From NCBI RefSeq assembly GCF_025994315.1, contig NZ_BAQE01000003.1: a stretch of DNA of 64,000 nucleotides; one strand, given 5' to 3'. Source of the stretch: Swaminathania salitolerans. Lineage in GTDB: Bacteria; Pseudomonadota; Alphaproteobacteria; Acetobacterales; Acetobacteraceae. Position numbers and translations under genes: made by a program. A model generated the notes under the pieces. That model saw only the letters and a list, made by a program, of their open reading frames with translations. It had not been told where the DNA came from and did no database searches. Of the stretch, positions 45,228 to 53,628 are shown one piece after another (the first letter of the stretch is position 1; each line of letters opens with the position of its first letter).

Positions 45228-47366
45228 ATGCGGAGCCTGACGCCCGTGACGGCGCCGATCGCGAGCCTTCCCGGAATCGGCCCCCGTTATGCCGGTCTGC
45301 TCAGAAAAGTGGCGAACGGCCCGCGTATCATCGATCTGCTTTTCGTCCTTCCTTCGGCCCATATCGATCGCAGCGCGGTGCTGAGCCTGAGAGAGGCACG
45401 GGCGCGCCTGGACCCGGGCGCCATTCTGACGACCCGCGTCCGTGTCTCCGCCATCCTTCATCCGACCCGGCCGAGACACCCCTTTCGCATCCGCGCATCC
45501 GACGACACGGATGACGTCGAGCTGCTCTTCTTCCATCAGGCGTTCCTCCGGGGCATCGCCGTCGGGGACGTTCTGGCGGTATCGGGCAAATTCGAGCGCT
45601 ACGGTTCGACGCTCACCATGCCGCATCCGGATTATCTCGTCTCCTGGGCACGTCGGGGGACGATACCGAAGATCGATCCCGTATGGCCGCTCACTGCCGG
45701 GCTGTTCCCGTCCGTCATGCGACGCGCAATGCACAAGGCACTCGACCGGCTCTCCTCCCCACCGGAATGGATCGCCCCTTCCCTGCTCCGGCGCAGGTCA
45801 TGGCCCTCTTTCGGCGACGCTCTCGAATGCCTGCACAGACCGGCATCCCGAGAGGGAGAGGGCGAGGGCGAGAAAAAGGAAGAGACAAGCCGGGAGACCT
45901 GGTCCCGCCGGATCTACAAGGCGCGCGAACGTCTCGCTTTCGACGAATGTCTGGCAGACCAGATATCGCTCGCGCGCGGTCGGCGTCATGCCCGCTCGCG
46001 CCCCGGGCGCAGTCTCTCGGGTGACGGCACCCTCAGGGAAGAAGCTCTCGCGCGTTTCGGACATCGGCTCACCGGCGCCCAGAAACGGGCGATCGCAGAA
46101 ATCGACGCCGATCTTGCCGCTCCCACCCCCATGATGCGCCTGCTCCAGGGCGATGTCGGCGCAGGCAAGACCCTCGTCGCCCTGCTGGCCATGCTGCGCG
46201 CGGTGGAAAGCGGCGCCCAGGCGGCGATGATGGCGCCGACCGAGATCCTCGCAAGCCAGCATTTCGCGACCGTGGCGCGTCTGGCACCCGTGCCTTGCGT
46301 CTATCTCTCCGGCAGCGTGAAGGGCAAGGCACGCAAACAGGCACTGGCCGCAATCGCCGGGGGGGAGGCGAAGCTGGTGATCGGCACCCATGCCCTCTTC
46401 CAGGAAAAGGTCGCCTTTCACGATCTCGCCCTGGCGGTCATCGACGAGCAGCATCGCTTCGGTGTGCGGCAGCGCGCGATGCTGGGAGCCAAAGGCGAGC
46501 GGACCGACATTCTGGTCATGACCGCAACCCCCATTCCCCGCACGTTGCTCCTGACCCAGTGGGGGGACCTTTCGGTGAGCCGGCTCGACGAAAAGCCACC
46601 CGGTCGCAAACCCGTCCGGACTTCCCTGCATCCGCTTTCCGGTCTCGACACTGTTCTCGATGGCATCCGGCGCGTGATCCGCTCCGGCGCACAGGTTTTC
46701 TGGGTCTGTCCGCTGATCGAGGAGAGCGAAACGCTCGATATCGCAGCCGCGGAAGCGCGCCGGGCCGCGCTTGCAGAGCGTTTCCCCTGTGCGATCGGCC
46801 TTGCCCATGGTCGTCAGGATATCGCCGAGCGTGAGCGACAGATCGATGGCTTCAGATCCGGGGCGACACAACTTCTCGTTGCAACGACGGTCATCGAAGT
46901 AGGTGTGGATATTCCCAATGCGTCGGTCATGGTCATCGAACATGCGGAACGCTTCGGGCTGGCGCAGCTCCACCAGCTGCGCGGGCGGGTCGGGCGCGGC
47001 GCAGCTGCCTCCTATTGTCTCCTGCTCTATGACGACACGATCGGCATGGCCGGAAAGGAACGACTGACCCTGCTTCGTGAAACGGAAGACGGTTTCGTCA
47101 TAGCCGATCGCGATTTCCGCCTGCGTGGCGGAGGCGATCTGACCGGTAACCGCCAGTCCGGTCATCCCGGGCTGAGGCTCGGAGAAGGGATCGATCTCAT
47201 GCCGCTCGTGGACGAAGCCCATCGGGAAGCGGAACGCACGGGCAGTGAAAAGAGCGCGAGTGAAGCCGATTCAGCGCCCGATTCCCGCATAAAACGCATC
47301 GCCGACGAATCGCTTCTGATACTGTTCGATCGCAACGATATGACGCGTTTGACTCATGCAGGATAG
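45228..47366 (+). CDS. recG: ATP-dependent DNA helicase RecG
   Basis: RecG reverses stalled replication forks and remodels branched DNA. The 712-residue protein (from ATG 45228) has the wedge domain opening SLPGIGPRYAGLLRKV, an OB-fold region, and helicase motifs: Walker A LLQGDVGAGKTLVALLA near residue 308, DEQH-box VIDEQHRFGVRQR near 405, and motif VI QLRGRVGRGAAASYCLLL near 585. The DRDFRLRGGGDLTGNRQSG block is also typical. A GTG at 45159 is an alternative start, 23 codons longer. Divergent from mfd. Confidence 0.95.
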   Translation: MRSLTPVTAPIASLPGIGPRYAGLLRKVANGPRIIDLLFVLPSAHIDRSAVLSLREARARLDPGAILTTRVRVSAILHPTRPRHPFRIRASDDTDDVELLFFHQAFLRGIAVGDVLAVSGKFERYGSTLTMPHPDYLVSWARRGTIPKIDPVWPLTAGLFPSVMRRAMHKALDRLSSPPEWIAPSLLRRRSWPSFGDALECLHRPASREGEGEGEKKEETSRETWSRRIYKARERLAFDECLADQISLARGRRHARSRPGRSLSGDGTLREEALARFGHRLTGAQKRAIAEIDADLAAPTPMMRLLQGDVGAGKTLVALLAMLRAVESGAQAAMMAPTEILASQHFATVARLAPVPCVYLSGSVKGKARKQALAAIAGGEAKLVIGTHALFQEKVAFHDLALAVIDEQHRFGVRQRAMLGAKGERTDILVMTATPIPRTLLLTQWGDLSVSRLDEKPPGRKPVRTSLHPLSGLDTVLDGIRRVIRSGAQVFWVCPLIEESETLDIAAAEARRAALAERFPCAIGLAHGRQDIAERERQIDGFRSGATQLLVATTVIEVGVDIPNASVMVIEHAERFGLAQLHQLRGRVGRGAAASYCLLLYDDTIGMAGKERLTLLRETEDGFVIADRDFRLRGGGDLTGNRQSGHPGLRLGEGIDLMPLVDEAHREAERTGSEKSASEADSAPDSRIKRIADESLLILFDRNDMTRLTHAG

Positions 47367-47405
47367 AAAAGTCATTCTTTTCAATCACTCCAATTATTTA
47401 ATCCT

Positions 47406-47437
47406 TTGAAATAAACCATGTTATGGGTTAATAACCC
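47406..47437 (+). promoter_or_regulatory. Sigma70-like promoter overlapped by a perfect dyad, upstream of the GGDEF-EAL gene
   Basis: TTGAAA at 47406-47411 and TAATAA at 47429-47434 are spaced by 17 bp, a good -35/-10 pair in an otherwise GC-rich region. The perfect inverted repeat GGGTTA-A-TAACCC at 47425-47437 covers the -10 box, the position of a repressor operator. The transcript would start near 47441, about 55 bases before the ATG. Confidence 0.65.
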
Positions 47438-47496
47438 GTAATTTGTAATGCTTGCTCATTCAAAGATTGTCTTTCATAAGCGGGAGCTCCCCCTTT

Positions 47497-49110
47497 ATGA
47501 GAGGCGTCATGTCAGCGAGTACCGTGCTTCAGCCACAGACAGCGATCGTCGAGATTGCACGCAGGTTACTGAATGCAACCGCGATCTGCATTTGTGGTTT
47601 CGACGCCGAGGACGAACTCGTCGAGCTCGCAAACCAGAATATGGGCATCGCGGATATCACCGTCGACTGCATCAAATCCGTCATAGCCGGATCGGACGAT
47701 CTCTATCTCGATCGGACGCCGACCGGATACGATCTCGGTCTCGCTCTGGATCGCGACCTGACCCTTCTGGCCCGCATTCCGCTTTCGGTAAGCGAAAGCA
47801 CCATCCGGGAGCTGGCACCGAGTCTTCTCGTATGCGCCCGGAGCCTTCTCGGCAAACAGGGGTATCAGACACGCCGCCCCGACCTTCCCGATCGCGGGCA
47901 ATGCGGCGCCCATATCCAGCATCTCATCGGGACGGCACCGACCGAAACCCGCAAATCGACCTTCTCCGTGATCGAGATCGATCTCGACCATCTGAACGCG
48001 CTGAATCTGCGTCACGGCTGGGAAACCTCGAACCTGGTGATCGACGCCGCGATCAGGCGTGTCCAGGCCATGATCCCGCCCCGCGGATTCCTGGCCTATG
48101 CCGGGGGAGGAAACCTCCTCGTGGTGTCTCCTCCCGCCACGTCGCTCGTCACCACGCGCAGTCTCATCGCTGCGATACGGACGGCCCTGACGCGACCGAC
48201 GCCCATTCACGGACATGTCGTTCATCCGGCCTTCTCCATCGGATGGGCGTTCTATCCCGAGGATGGCGACGATTCGGCAGCGCTTCTCCAGGCCGCGGAT
48301 GCTGCCATGGCCGATGTCCGGCGCCATGGCGGCGCGCATGAGCGACGCGCGACCACAACCAGCATTGCCGCCCTGATCGGCACTTCGGGTCTGGAGCGCG
48401 ATCTCGCCAAGGCTCCGGAGCGTCAGGAATTCAGCCTCAACTGGATGCCCATCATCGCACCGGGAACGCAAACGGTCGTGGCACTCGAGGCGCTTCTGCG
48501 CTGGGAACGTCCGGAAAGCGGACAGGTCCCCCCCGAAATCTTCATCCGCTGTGCCGAAGAAGCGGGGCTGATCGAGACGATCGATCTCTGGAGCCTGCGC
48601 GCCGCCTGCACCGCCGCATCGGGCTGGAGCCATCCGCTCAGGGTCTGCGTCAATATCTCGCCGACCTGGCTGGCCAAACGCAATCTCGCGGTCACGGTGG
48701 AAGCCCTGCTCGGGGAAACGGGACTCGCACCGGAGCGTCTGCAGATCGAGCTTTCGGAAAAACGCTCTTTCGGCCCGCGCGACCTCGCCTATCAGGAATT
48801 GTCGCGTCTGCGCGCCCTCGGGGTGCATGTCGCGCTGGACGATTTCGGCGCGGGCTATTCCTCTCTCGAGCGTCTCGCGAATTTCCCGGTCGATCAGATC
48901 AAGTTCGACCGCTCTTTCATGATGCGGCTCAATGACGACCGACGGGTCAACGAGGTCATGGGACAGACGATCCAGATGGCCCGCCGTCTCGGCATTTCCT
49001 GCTGTGCAAAGGGTGTCGAGACCGAGCGGCAGATGGCCTTTCTCGATTCCCATGGCTGTGAGGAAGTACAGGGCTATCTGCTCGGCATACCGACGCCCGA
49101 TTATCTCTAG
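47497..49110 (+). CDS. Degenerate GGDEF-EAL domain protein, probable c-di-GMP receptor or inactive enzyme
   Basis: The 537-residue cytoplasmic protein has an N-terminal unassigned domain (about 1-130), a GGDEF-like domain and an EAL domain. The GGDEF signature is replaced by AGGGN at about 202-206, so cyclase activity is not expected. The EAL domain keeps Glu in EALLRW (331), Asn in CVNIS, Glu in IELSEK, DDFGAGYSS, Lys in IKFDRSF and Gln in VQGYLLG. However, the usual AEGVET motif reads AKGVET: Lys at about 505 replaces the Glu proposed as general base. Phosphodiesterase activity is therefore doubtful and a binding role is likely. ATG 47497 has a GGGAG ten bases upstream; ATG 47509 is the alternative. 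Confidence 0.88.
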   Translation: MRGVMSASTVLQPQTAIVEIARRLLNATAICICGFDAEDELVELANQNMGIADITVDCIKSVIAGSDDLYLDRTPTGYDLGLALDRDLTLLARIPLSVSESTIRELAPSLLVCARSLLGKQGYQTRRPDLPDRGQCGAHIQHLIGTAPTETRKSTFSVIEIDLDHLNALNLRHGWETSNLVIDAAIRRVQAMIPPRGFLAYAGGGNLLVVSPPATSLVTTRSLIAAIRTALTRPTPIHGHVVHPAFSIGWAFYPEDGDDSAALLQAADAAMADVRRHGGAHERRATTTSIAALIGTSGLERDLAKAPERQEFSLNWMPIIAPGTQTVVALEALLRWERPESGQVPPEIFIRCAEEAGLIETIDLWSLRAACTAASGWSHPLRVCVNISPTWLAKRNLAVTVEALLGETGLAPERLQIELSEKRSFGPRDLAYQELSRLRALGVHVALDDFGAGYSSLERLANFPVDQIKFDRSFMMRLNDDRRVNEVMGQTIQMARRLGISCCAKGVETERQMAFLDSHGCEEVQGYLLGIPTPDYL

Positions 49111-49255
49111 GCCAGCGCGCGCCCCTATCCGGCGACCCGCTGGAAGCGGGACAGCCTGGCACCGGGCTTACCCGATGCCTGGTCAGCCCCTGACGCTTCC
49201 GCTTTCCGGGGCGGGGAGCGCCCGTTCACGCCATGACGCATGAACGGGATTGTGT

Positions 49256-50290
49256 TCAGAACTTCACCGAGAGTTTCAGCGAGCCGTAATTGAACAGACC
49301 GGCCTTGGCCGTGTTGAACTGGGCTGTCTGCCAGTTCTGGCTGTAGGAGAGACGGACACCGTGCCACATCACCGCAACGCCGGCATGGATGGAGCCGACA
49401 TCCCAGGTCTTGCTGACATGGGGTGAGTTGTTGCGGAAGGCGTTGCCCTGAAGCGTCGCATCATAGGCAACCGCCTGCCCCTCCACACCGCCATAGACAT
49501 ACCAGGCGACAGGCCGGGTCGCCGCGAACGCGTCCGTGCCATCGAGCCCCGGCCCGATCGTCGCATTGCCGAAATCGCTGTCGAGCCCCTGGCCGATCCT
49601 GAACGTCCCGGCGACATCGGCATAGGTCCGGTAATCGCCCGCCGCCCCGGAGACGGCAGGCAACACGTCGGCGCTGATCCCGTAGAGATGAGCGACCGGC
49701 AGACGCCAGATCCGCCCGGCCTGGATCTGGAAGATCGGCTGGTTCTGGAGCTGCGTTCTCCAGCCGCGATTCTTCGTGTCACCGATCGCGCCGTGGAAGC
49801 CGTTCTGGAGCTGCTCGCCCAGACCCGCCGGTCCCATCACGCCGAACTGGATTCCCGCGACGCTGCGCGACAGATCGGTATCGTTGATGAAATTGACGGT
49901 CCCCAGCAACAGACTCGAATAGGGACGATCGCCCGAAGGCGGACGATCCATCTGGGTCGCTCTCGGTGTGAAGATCAGTTGCTGCACGCCGAGACTCACC
50001 CTCTGCATCCCCTCGCCCAGAAGAAAGCGGTTCAGATCGGCGAAGGGTTTGGGAAGGTTATCGGTACCGGACGTCCAGTTGAACCGCAGGCCCGAGGTAT
50101 AATACTGGTCGGAGGTGCCTTTGAGAGTCGAGACGGCGTCGTTCTCGCCCTGAAGGGTCCAGGTCCCGTAAGGGTCCTGCTTCGGCGTCGCATGCGCCAC
50201 ACCCAGACCAGCGAGCGCCGCACCGACAACCGGAAGCGAACATCTTTTGAAATGTCTGGCGCCCTGCCAGCGCGACTTAGTACGGCGCAA
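49256..50290 (-). CDS. LpxR-family lipid A deacylase-like outer-membrane protein
   Basis: The 344-residue protein has a basic N-terminus and signal peptide (cleavage likely near Ala-His-Ala, about residue 34), then ENDAVSTLKGTSDQYYTSGLRF, the N-D and YTSG-R pattern of the LpxR/DUF2219 family, a His in NGFHGAIGDTKNRGW, and beta strands ending in the terminal Phe expected of outer-membrane barrels. LpxR removes the 3'-acyloxyacyl chain of lipid A. The Asn-Asp pair and His fit the proposed active site, but activity here is inferred. The start is a TTG at 50290; a shorter start cannot be excluded. Confidence 0.85.
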   Translation of the reverse strand: MRRTKSRWQGARHFKRCSLPVVGAALAGLGVAHATPKQDPYGTWTLQGENDAVSTLKGTSDQYYTSGLRFNWTSGTDNLPKPFADLNRFLLGEGMQRVSLGVQQLIFTPRATQMDRPPSGDRPYSSLLLGTVNFINDTDLSRSVAGIQFGVMGPAGLGEQLQNGFHGAIGDTKNRGWRTQLQNQPIFQIQAGRIWRLPVAHLYGISADVLPAVSGAAGDYRTYADVAGTFRIGQGLDSDFGNATIGPGLDGTDAFAATRPVAWYVYGGVEGQAVAYDATLQGNAFRNNSPHVSKTWDVGSIHAGVAVMWHGVRLSYSQNWQTAQFNTAKAGLFNYGSLKLSVKF

Positions 50291-50591
50291 ATCCGACCCC
50301 TTCCCTAATATTTGGCGGTTACCTTACCTCATTCTCCCCTACAGAAAACAGAGCAGGACAGGAACGCCAAGACTATCGCCTCATAAAATCGCGATAAGCC
50401 TGCGATCGTGGTAATCGAGCCACGTTTTCCAGTGGCATAGTCCGAAAAAAGCGTGTTAGGGTCCCTGCGAAACCTCTCGTGGACACCGCCCGTACCGTTC
50501 CAGCCGGCAGGCCCGTGCACATCGTTTCGACCTACTCCACTGGTGAGACCGATATAAGACGGCTCACCGCACAGATCTCGGGATTAGACCG
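50291..50591. other. Intergenic region and cold-shock gene leader
   Basis: About 300 bases between the divergent LpxR-like and cold-shock genes, with no coding signal. It should contain both promoters and a long 5' leader of the cold-shock gene, as is usual for such genes. The hairpin at 50542-50568 is the clearest structure. Confidence 0.4.
50542..50568 (+). promoter_or_regulatory. Hairpin in the leader of the cold-shock gene
   Basis: GGTGAG pairs with CTCACC around a 15-base loop containing GATATAAGAC. It ends 23 bases before the TTG start. Either an RNA element affecting translation or, read as DNA, an operator around a TATAAG-like -10 box. Confidence 0.4.
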
Positions 50592-51260
50592 TTGAGAAGC
50601 AACCGTACCGACCGCAGCCCACGTTCCCCGCGCCGCGGCGGATTCGATGACGATTTCATGACCCCCTCCTTCGGCGATCGTGGTGGGATGCAAAATCGTC
50701 GTCCCCATTCGGGCGGCCCACAGGTTCTGGCATCAGGCCCGGAAGTGGGAGCCAGCGTAAAATGGTTCAACAGCGAGAAGGGCTTCGGCTTCGTCGAGCT
50801 GTCGGACGGATCGGGCGACGTGTTCCTGCACGCCAACGCCCTTTCCAGCGCCGGTCACACGAGCGTCAACCCCGGCACCACGCTGAATGTCCGCATCGGA
50901 CAGGGCCCCAAGGGCCGGCAGGTTGCTGAAGTGCTGAACGTCGACACGAGCACGGCGGAAGCCCCCCGTCCGCGCGCCGCCTTCGGTGCCAGCCCGCGTC
51001 CCGGTTTCGGCGGTGCCCGTCCGGCCCGTCCCGCTCCGGATCTCTCGCAGGCCCAGGATCTGCGCGGCATCGTGAAGTGGTACAATGCCACCAAGGGCTT
51101 CGGATTCATCACGCCGGAAAACGGTGGCAAGGACATCTTCATCCATGCCTCCGCTCTCGAGCGCTCGGGTCTGACCGGCCTCGCTGAAGGCCAGGCCGTC
51201 GATGTCAAGGTCGTTCAGGGCCAGAAGGGTCCGGAAGCCGCCGATATCAACATCGCCTGA
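50592..51260 (+). CDS. Protein with two cold-shock domains
   Basis: The 222-residue protein has an Arg/Gly-rich N-terminus (about 1-50), a first cold-shock domain with SVKWFNSEKGFGFVEL and GDVFLHANAL at about 54-115, a Pro/Ala/Arg-rich linker, and a second domain with IVKWYNATKGFGFITP and KDIFIHASAL at about 156-221. Both RNP1 and RNP2 motifs are intact in each, so it should bind single-stranded RNA or DNA. Paired cold-shock domains are common in alphaproteobacteria, where some are stationary-phase regulators. Start is TTG 50592 with a weak ribosome binding site; ATG 50658 is a possible shorter start. Confidence 0.9.
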   Translation: MRSNRTDRSPRSPRRGGFDDDFMTPSFGDRGGMQNRRPHSGGPQVLASGPEVGASVKWFNSEKGFGFVELSDGSGDVFLHANALSSAGHTSVNPGTTLNVRIGQGPKGRQVAEVLNVDTSTAEAPRPRAAFGASPRPGFGGARPARPAPDLSQAQDLRGIVKWYNATKGFGFITPENGGKDIFIHASALERSGLTGLAEGQAVDVKVVQGQKGPEAADINIA

Positions 51261-51282
51261 TCGCCCTGCGATCGCGGTTACG

Positions 51283-51310
51283 AAAAACCCGGCCTCGGCC
51301 GGGTTTTTTT
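51283..51310. terminator. Bidirectional rho-independent terminator
   Basis: A 12-bp stem AAAAACCCGGCC/GGCCGGGTTTTT with a two-base loop, followed by T residues. The A-run on the other side gives a T-run on the minus strand. It lies between the converging cold-shock and smpB genes and can stop both. Confidence 0.92.
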
Positions 51311-51313
51311 GTT

Positions 51314-51805
51314 TCAGTAATCTCTTCCCTTGCTGCGCATCAGTCGCGCCTTGTCTCTCTGCCAGTCATGCTCGGCAATCGCATGACGCTTGTCTTCCTT
51401 CTTGCGTCCCTGACCGAGTCCGAGAGTCAGCTTGGCGACACCGCGTGCGTTGAAATGGATGTCGAGAGGAACGAGAGAGGCACCGGCACGGGACACCGCC
51501 CCGAGCAGATGTGCGATCTGCTTCTTGTGAAGCAGAAGCTTGCGCGGCGCCCGCGTATCGAAGCGCGACAACACACCGCCCTGATATTCCGGCACATAGG
51601 AATTGAAGAGCCAGATTTCCCCGTCCCGTTCTCCGGCATAGGCCTCGTTGATCGCGGCCCTACCCATGCGGAGGCTTTTGACTTCCGGCCCCTTCAGCAC
51701 GATGCCCGCCTCGACGGTTTCGAGAATGCTGTAATTGAACCGGCCTTTTCTGTTCTGCGCTGCGATACCGTGCGAGATCAGACCGGATTTCTTCTTTTCT
51801 GCCAC
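51314..51805 (-). CDS. smpB: SsrA-binding protein SmpB
   Basis: SmpB carries tmRNA to stalled ribosomes for trans-translation. The 163-residue protein has RKGRFNYSILETVEAGIVLKGPEVKSLR at about residue 19, SYVPEYQGG, RKLLLHKKQI, and a basic C-terminal tail (DKRHAIAEHDWQRDKARLM) that inserts into the empty mRNA channel. It follows dapA by three bases on the same strand. The tmRNA gene itself was not found in the window. Confidence 0.97.
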   Translation of the reverse strand: MAEKKKSGLISHGIAAQNRKGRFNYSILETVEAGIVLKGPEVKSLRMGRAAINEAYAGERDGEIWLFNSYVPEYQGGVLSRFDTRAPRKLLLHKKQIAHLLGAVSRAGASLVPLDIHFNARGVAKLTLGLGQGRKKEDKRHAIAEHDWQRDKARLMRSKGRDY

Positions 51806-51808
51806 TGT

Positions 51809-52702
51809 CTATCCTGTCAGGCCGGTTTTCTTCAGAGCCTCGTCGATAAGAGCGCATGAGGCGGGAGAGGGTTCGCAGAGCGGCAGGCGCAGGGTCGCGT
51901 TGCAAAGCCCCAGACGGGACGCAGCATATTTGACCGGGCCGGGATTGCTCTCGCAGAAAAGCGCATCGTGCAGCGGCGTCAGACGCTGCTGGATGTCCAT
52001 GGCGGTTGCGACATCGCCTCTCTGCCAGGCCTCGTGCATGTCGGCGCACAGACGCGGCGCCACGTTTGCGGTCACACTGATGCAGCCGGTTCCGCCCGCC
52101 GCGAGAAAGGACACGGCCGTCCCGTCATCGCCGGTCAGCAGCGTGAACGGGCCGTCATGAAGCTGGCGGAACTGGAGCGGTCTCACGAGATTCGCCGTCG
52201 CATCCTTCGTCCCGACGATGTTCGGATGCCCGGCGAGCCGCGCCAGCGTCTCGGGAAGCACCTCGACGACGGACCGCCCGGGAACGTTATAGACATAAAG
52301 CGGCAGGTCGGTCGCATCGGCCACCATCATGAAGTGCTGATACAGCCCTTCCTGGGTCGGCTTGTTGTAATAGGGCGCGACGACAAGAAGCGCGTCGGCG
52401 CCGACCGCCTTCGCATGGCGGGCCATGCCGATCGCCTCATGCGTCGAGTTCGACCCCGCTCCGGCCATCACGGGAACGCGTCCCCCCGAAACCTTCACCG
52501 TATGGGCGACGACCAGCGCGTGTTCGTCATGGGTCAGGGTCGGGCTTTCGCCCGTCGTTCCAGCGGGGATGAGACCCGCGGTCCCCTGATCGATCTGCCA
52601 GTCGATGAACCGGCCGAGCGCGGCGAGATCGACGGTGCCATCCTCACGAAAAGGGGTCACCAGAGCCGTCAGAGAGCCCCTGAATTCCTTGTTCCGTGCC
52701 AT
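51809..52702 (-). CDS. dapA: 4-hydroxy-tetrahydrodipicolinate synthase
   Basis: DapA condenses pyruvate and aspartate semialdehyde, the first committed step to diaminopimelate and lysine. The 297-residue TIM-barrel protein has LIPAGTTGESPTL near residue 40, VAPYYNKPTQEGLYQHF near 106, the Tyr in YVYNVPGRS near 137 and the Schiff-base Lys in VGTKDATANL near 165. ATG 52702 is preferred over an in-frame start seven codons upstream. lysC, earlier in the same pathway, is also in this window but 25 kb away. Confidence 0.95.
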   Translation of the reverse strand: MARNKEFRGSLTALVTPFREDGTVDLAALGRFIDWQIDQGTAGLIPAGTTGESPTLTHDEHALVVAHTVKVSGGRVPVMAGAGSNSTHEAIGMARHAKAVGADALLVVAPYYNKPTQEGLYQHFMMVADATDLPLYVYNVPGRSVVEVLPETLARLAGHPNIVGTKDATANLVRPLQFRQLHDGPFTLLTGDDGTAVSFLAAGGTGCISVTANVAPRLCADMHEAWQRGDVATAMDIQQRLTPLHDALFCESNPGPVKYAASRLGLCNATLRLPLCEPSPASCALIDEALKKTGLTG

Positions 52703-52788
52703 GACACTCCACCTGCCGCTCATGAAAAATCTAGGTGCTAAATAGAACTCTCGGTGCCGCTGTCAAATGGATAAGCCCGGCAGGCACC

Positions 52789-53628
52789 TTACTCCGGATA
52801 GCGTGATGGGCTGCCGGGATACACGCCGAGAACCGAGAGATTCCCGCAACATGGCTCGAGAACCTCCATGGCCCGTCTTAGCCCGGGCTGATCGGGATGA
52901 CCCTCGACATCCAGAAGAAAACCCGTGGCCGTGAGCGTTCCCGGGCTCATATAGCTTTCCAGCCGGGTCATGTTCACCCCTGCCTCGGCAAATCCGCCGA
53001 GCGCCCGATAAAGCGCCCCCGGCTGATTCAGAACACGAAAGACGAGAGTCGTGATGACCCGCGCGGAGTCGGACGAAGGCCAGACCGCCTCGCGCGCGAC
53101 GATATAGAACCGCGTGGTGTTATGCGCCGCATCCTCGACATTCCTGCGCAGTACCGCCAGCCCGTTGAGCGATGCGGCCAGCGCCGAGGCGATCGCAGCA
53201 TCCTCACGCGACTGCCATTGGAGCACCAGCTCCGCGGCGCCGGCCGTGTCGAAAGCCGAACAGGGCTCGACGCCGAGTTCGCGGATCAGGTTGCGTACCT
53301 GCCCCAGAGCCACGGGATGCGTGTGGATGCGTCTTATGTCCTCGATACGCGTCCCCGGCACTCCGACGAGGCAATGCTCGACGCGCTGGAAATGCTCACC
53401 GACGATCGGCAATCCGGCCTCGGGCAGCAAGGCGTGGATCTCGGGCACACGTCCGGCAAGGGAGTTCTCGCACGCCAGCATTCCCAGATCTGCGCGACCG
53501 TCGCGCACGGCATCGATGGCGGCCTGGAAACTCGGGCAAGGCAGCGTGGTCCATCCGGGACGCGCGATCCGGCAGGCCAGGTCGGAATAGGCCCCGGGCC
53601 GCCCCTGGAAGGCGATGATTCCGCTCAT
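52789..53628 (-). CDS. pheA: Prephenate dehydratase
   Basis: Converts prephenate to phenylpyruvate in phenylalanine synthesis. The 279-residue protein has IAFQGRPGAYSDLACR at the start, GMLACENSLAGRVPEIHALL near residue 49, the catalytic Thr-Arg-Phe in HNTTRFYIVA near 170, and a C-terminal ACT domain with NQPGALYRALGGFAEAGVNMTRLESY for feedback by phenylalanine. There is no chorismate mutase domain. Its ATG overlaps the kdsB stop by four bases. Confidence 0.95.
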   Translation of the reverse strand: MSGIIAFQGRPGAYSDLACRIARPGWTTLPCPSFQAAIDAVRDGRADLGMLACENSLAGRVPEIHALLPEAGLPIVGEHFQRVEHCLVGVPGTRIEDIRRIHTHPVALGQVRNLIRELGVEPCSAFDTAGAAELVLQWQSREDAAIASALAASLNGLAVLRRNVEDAAHNTTRFYIVAREAVWPSSDSARVITTLVFRVLNQPGALYRALGGFAEAGVNMTRLESYMSPGTLTATGFLLDVEGHPDQPGLRRAMEVLEPCCGNLSVLGVYPGSPSRYPE

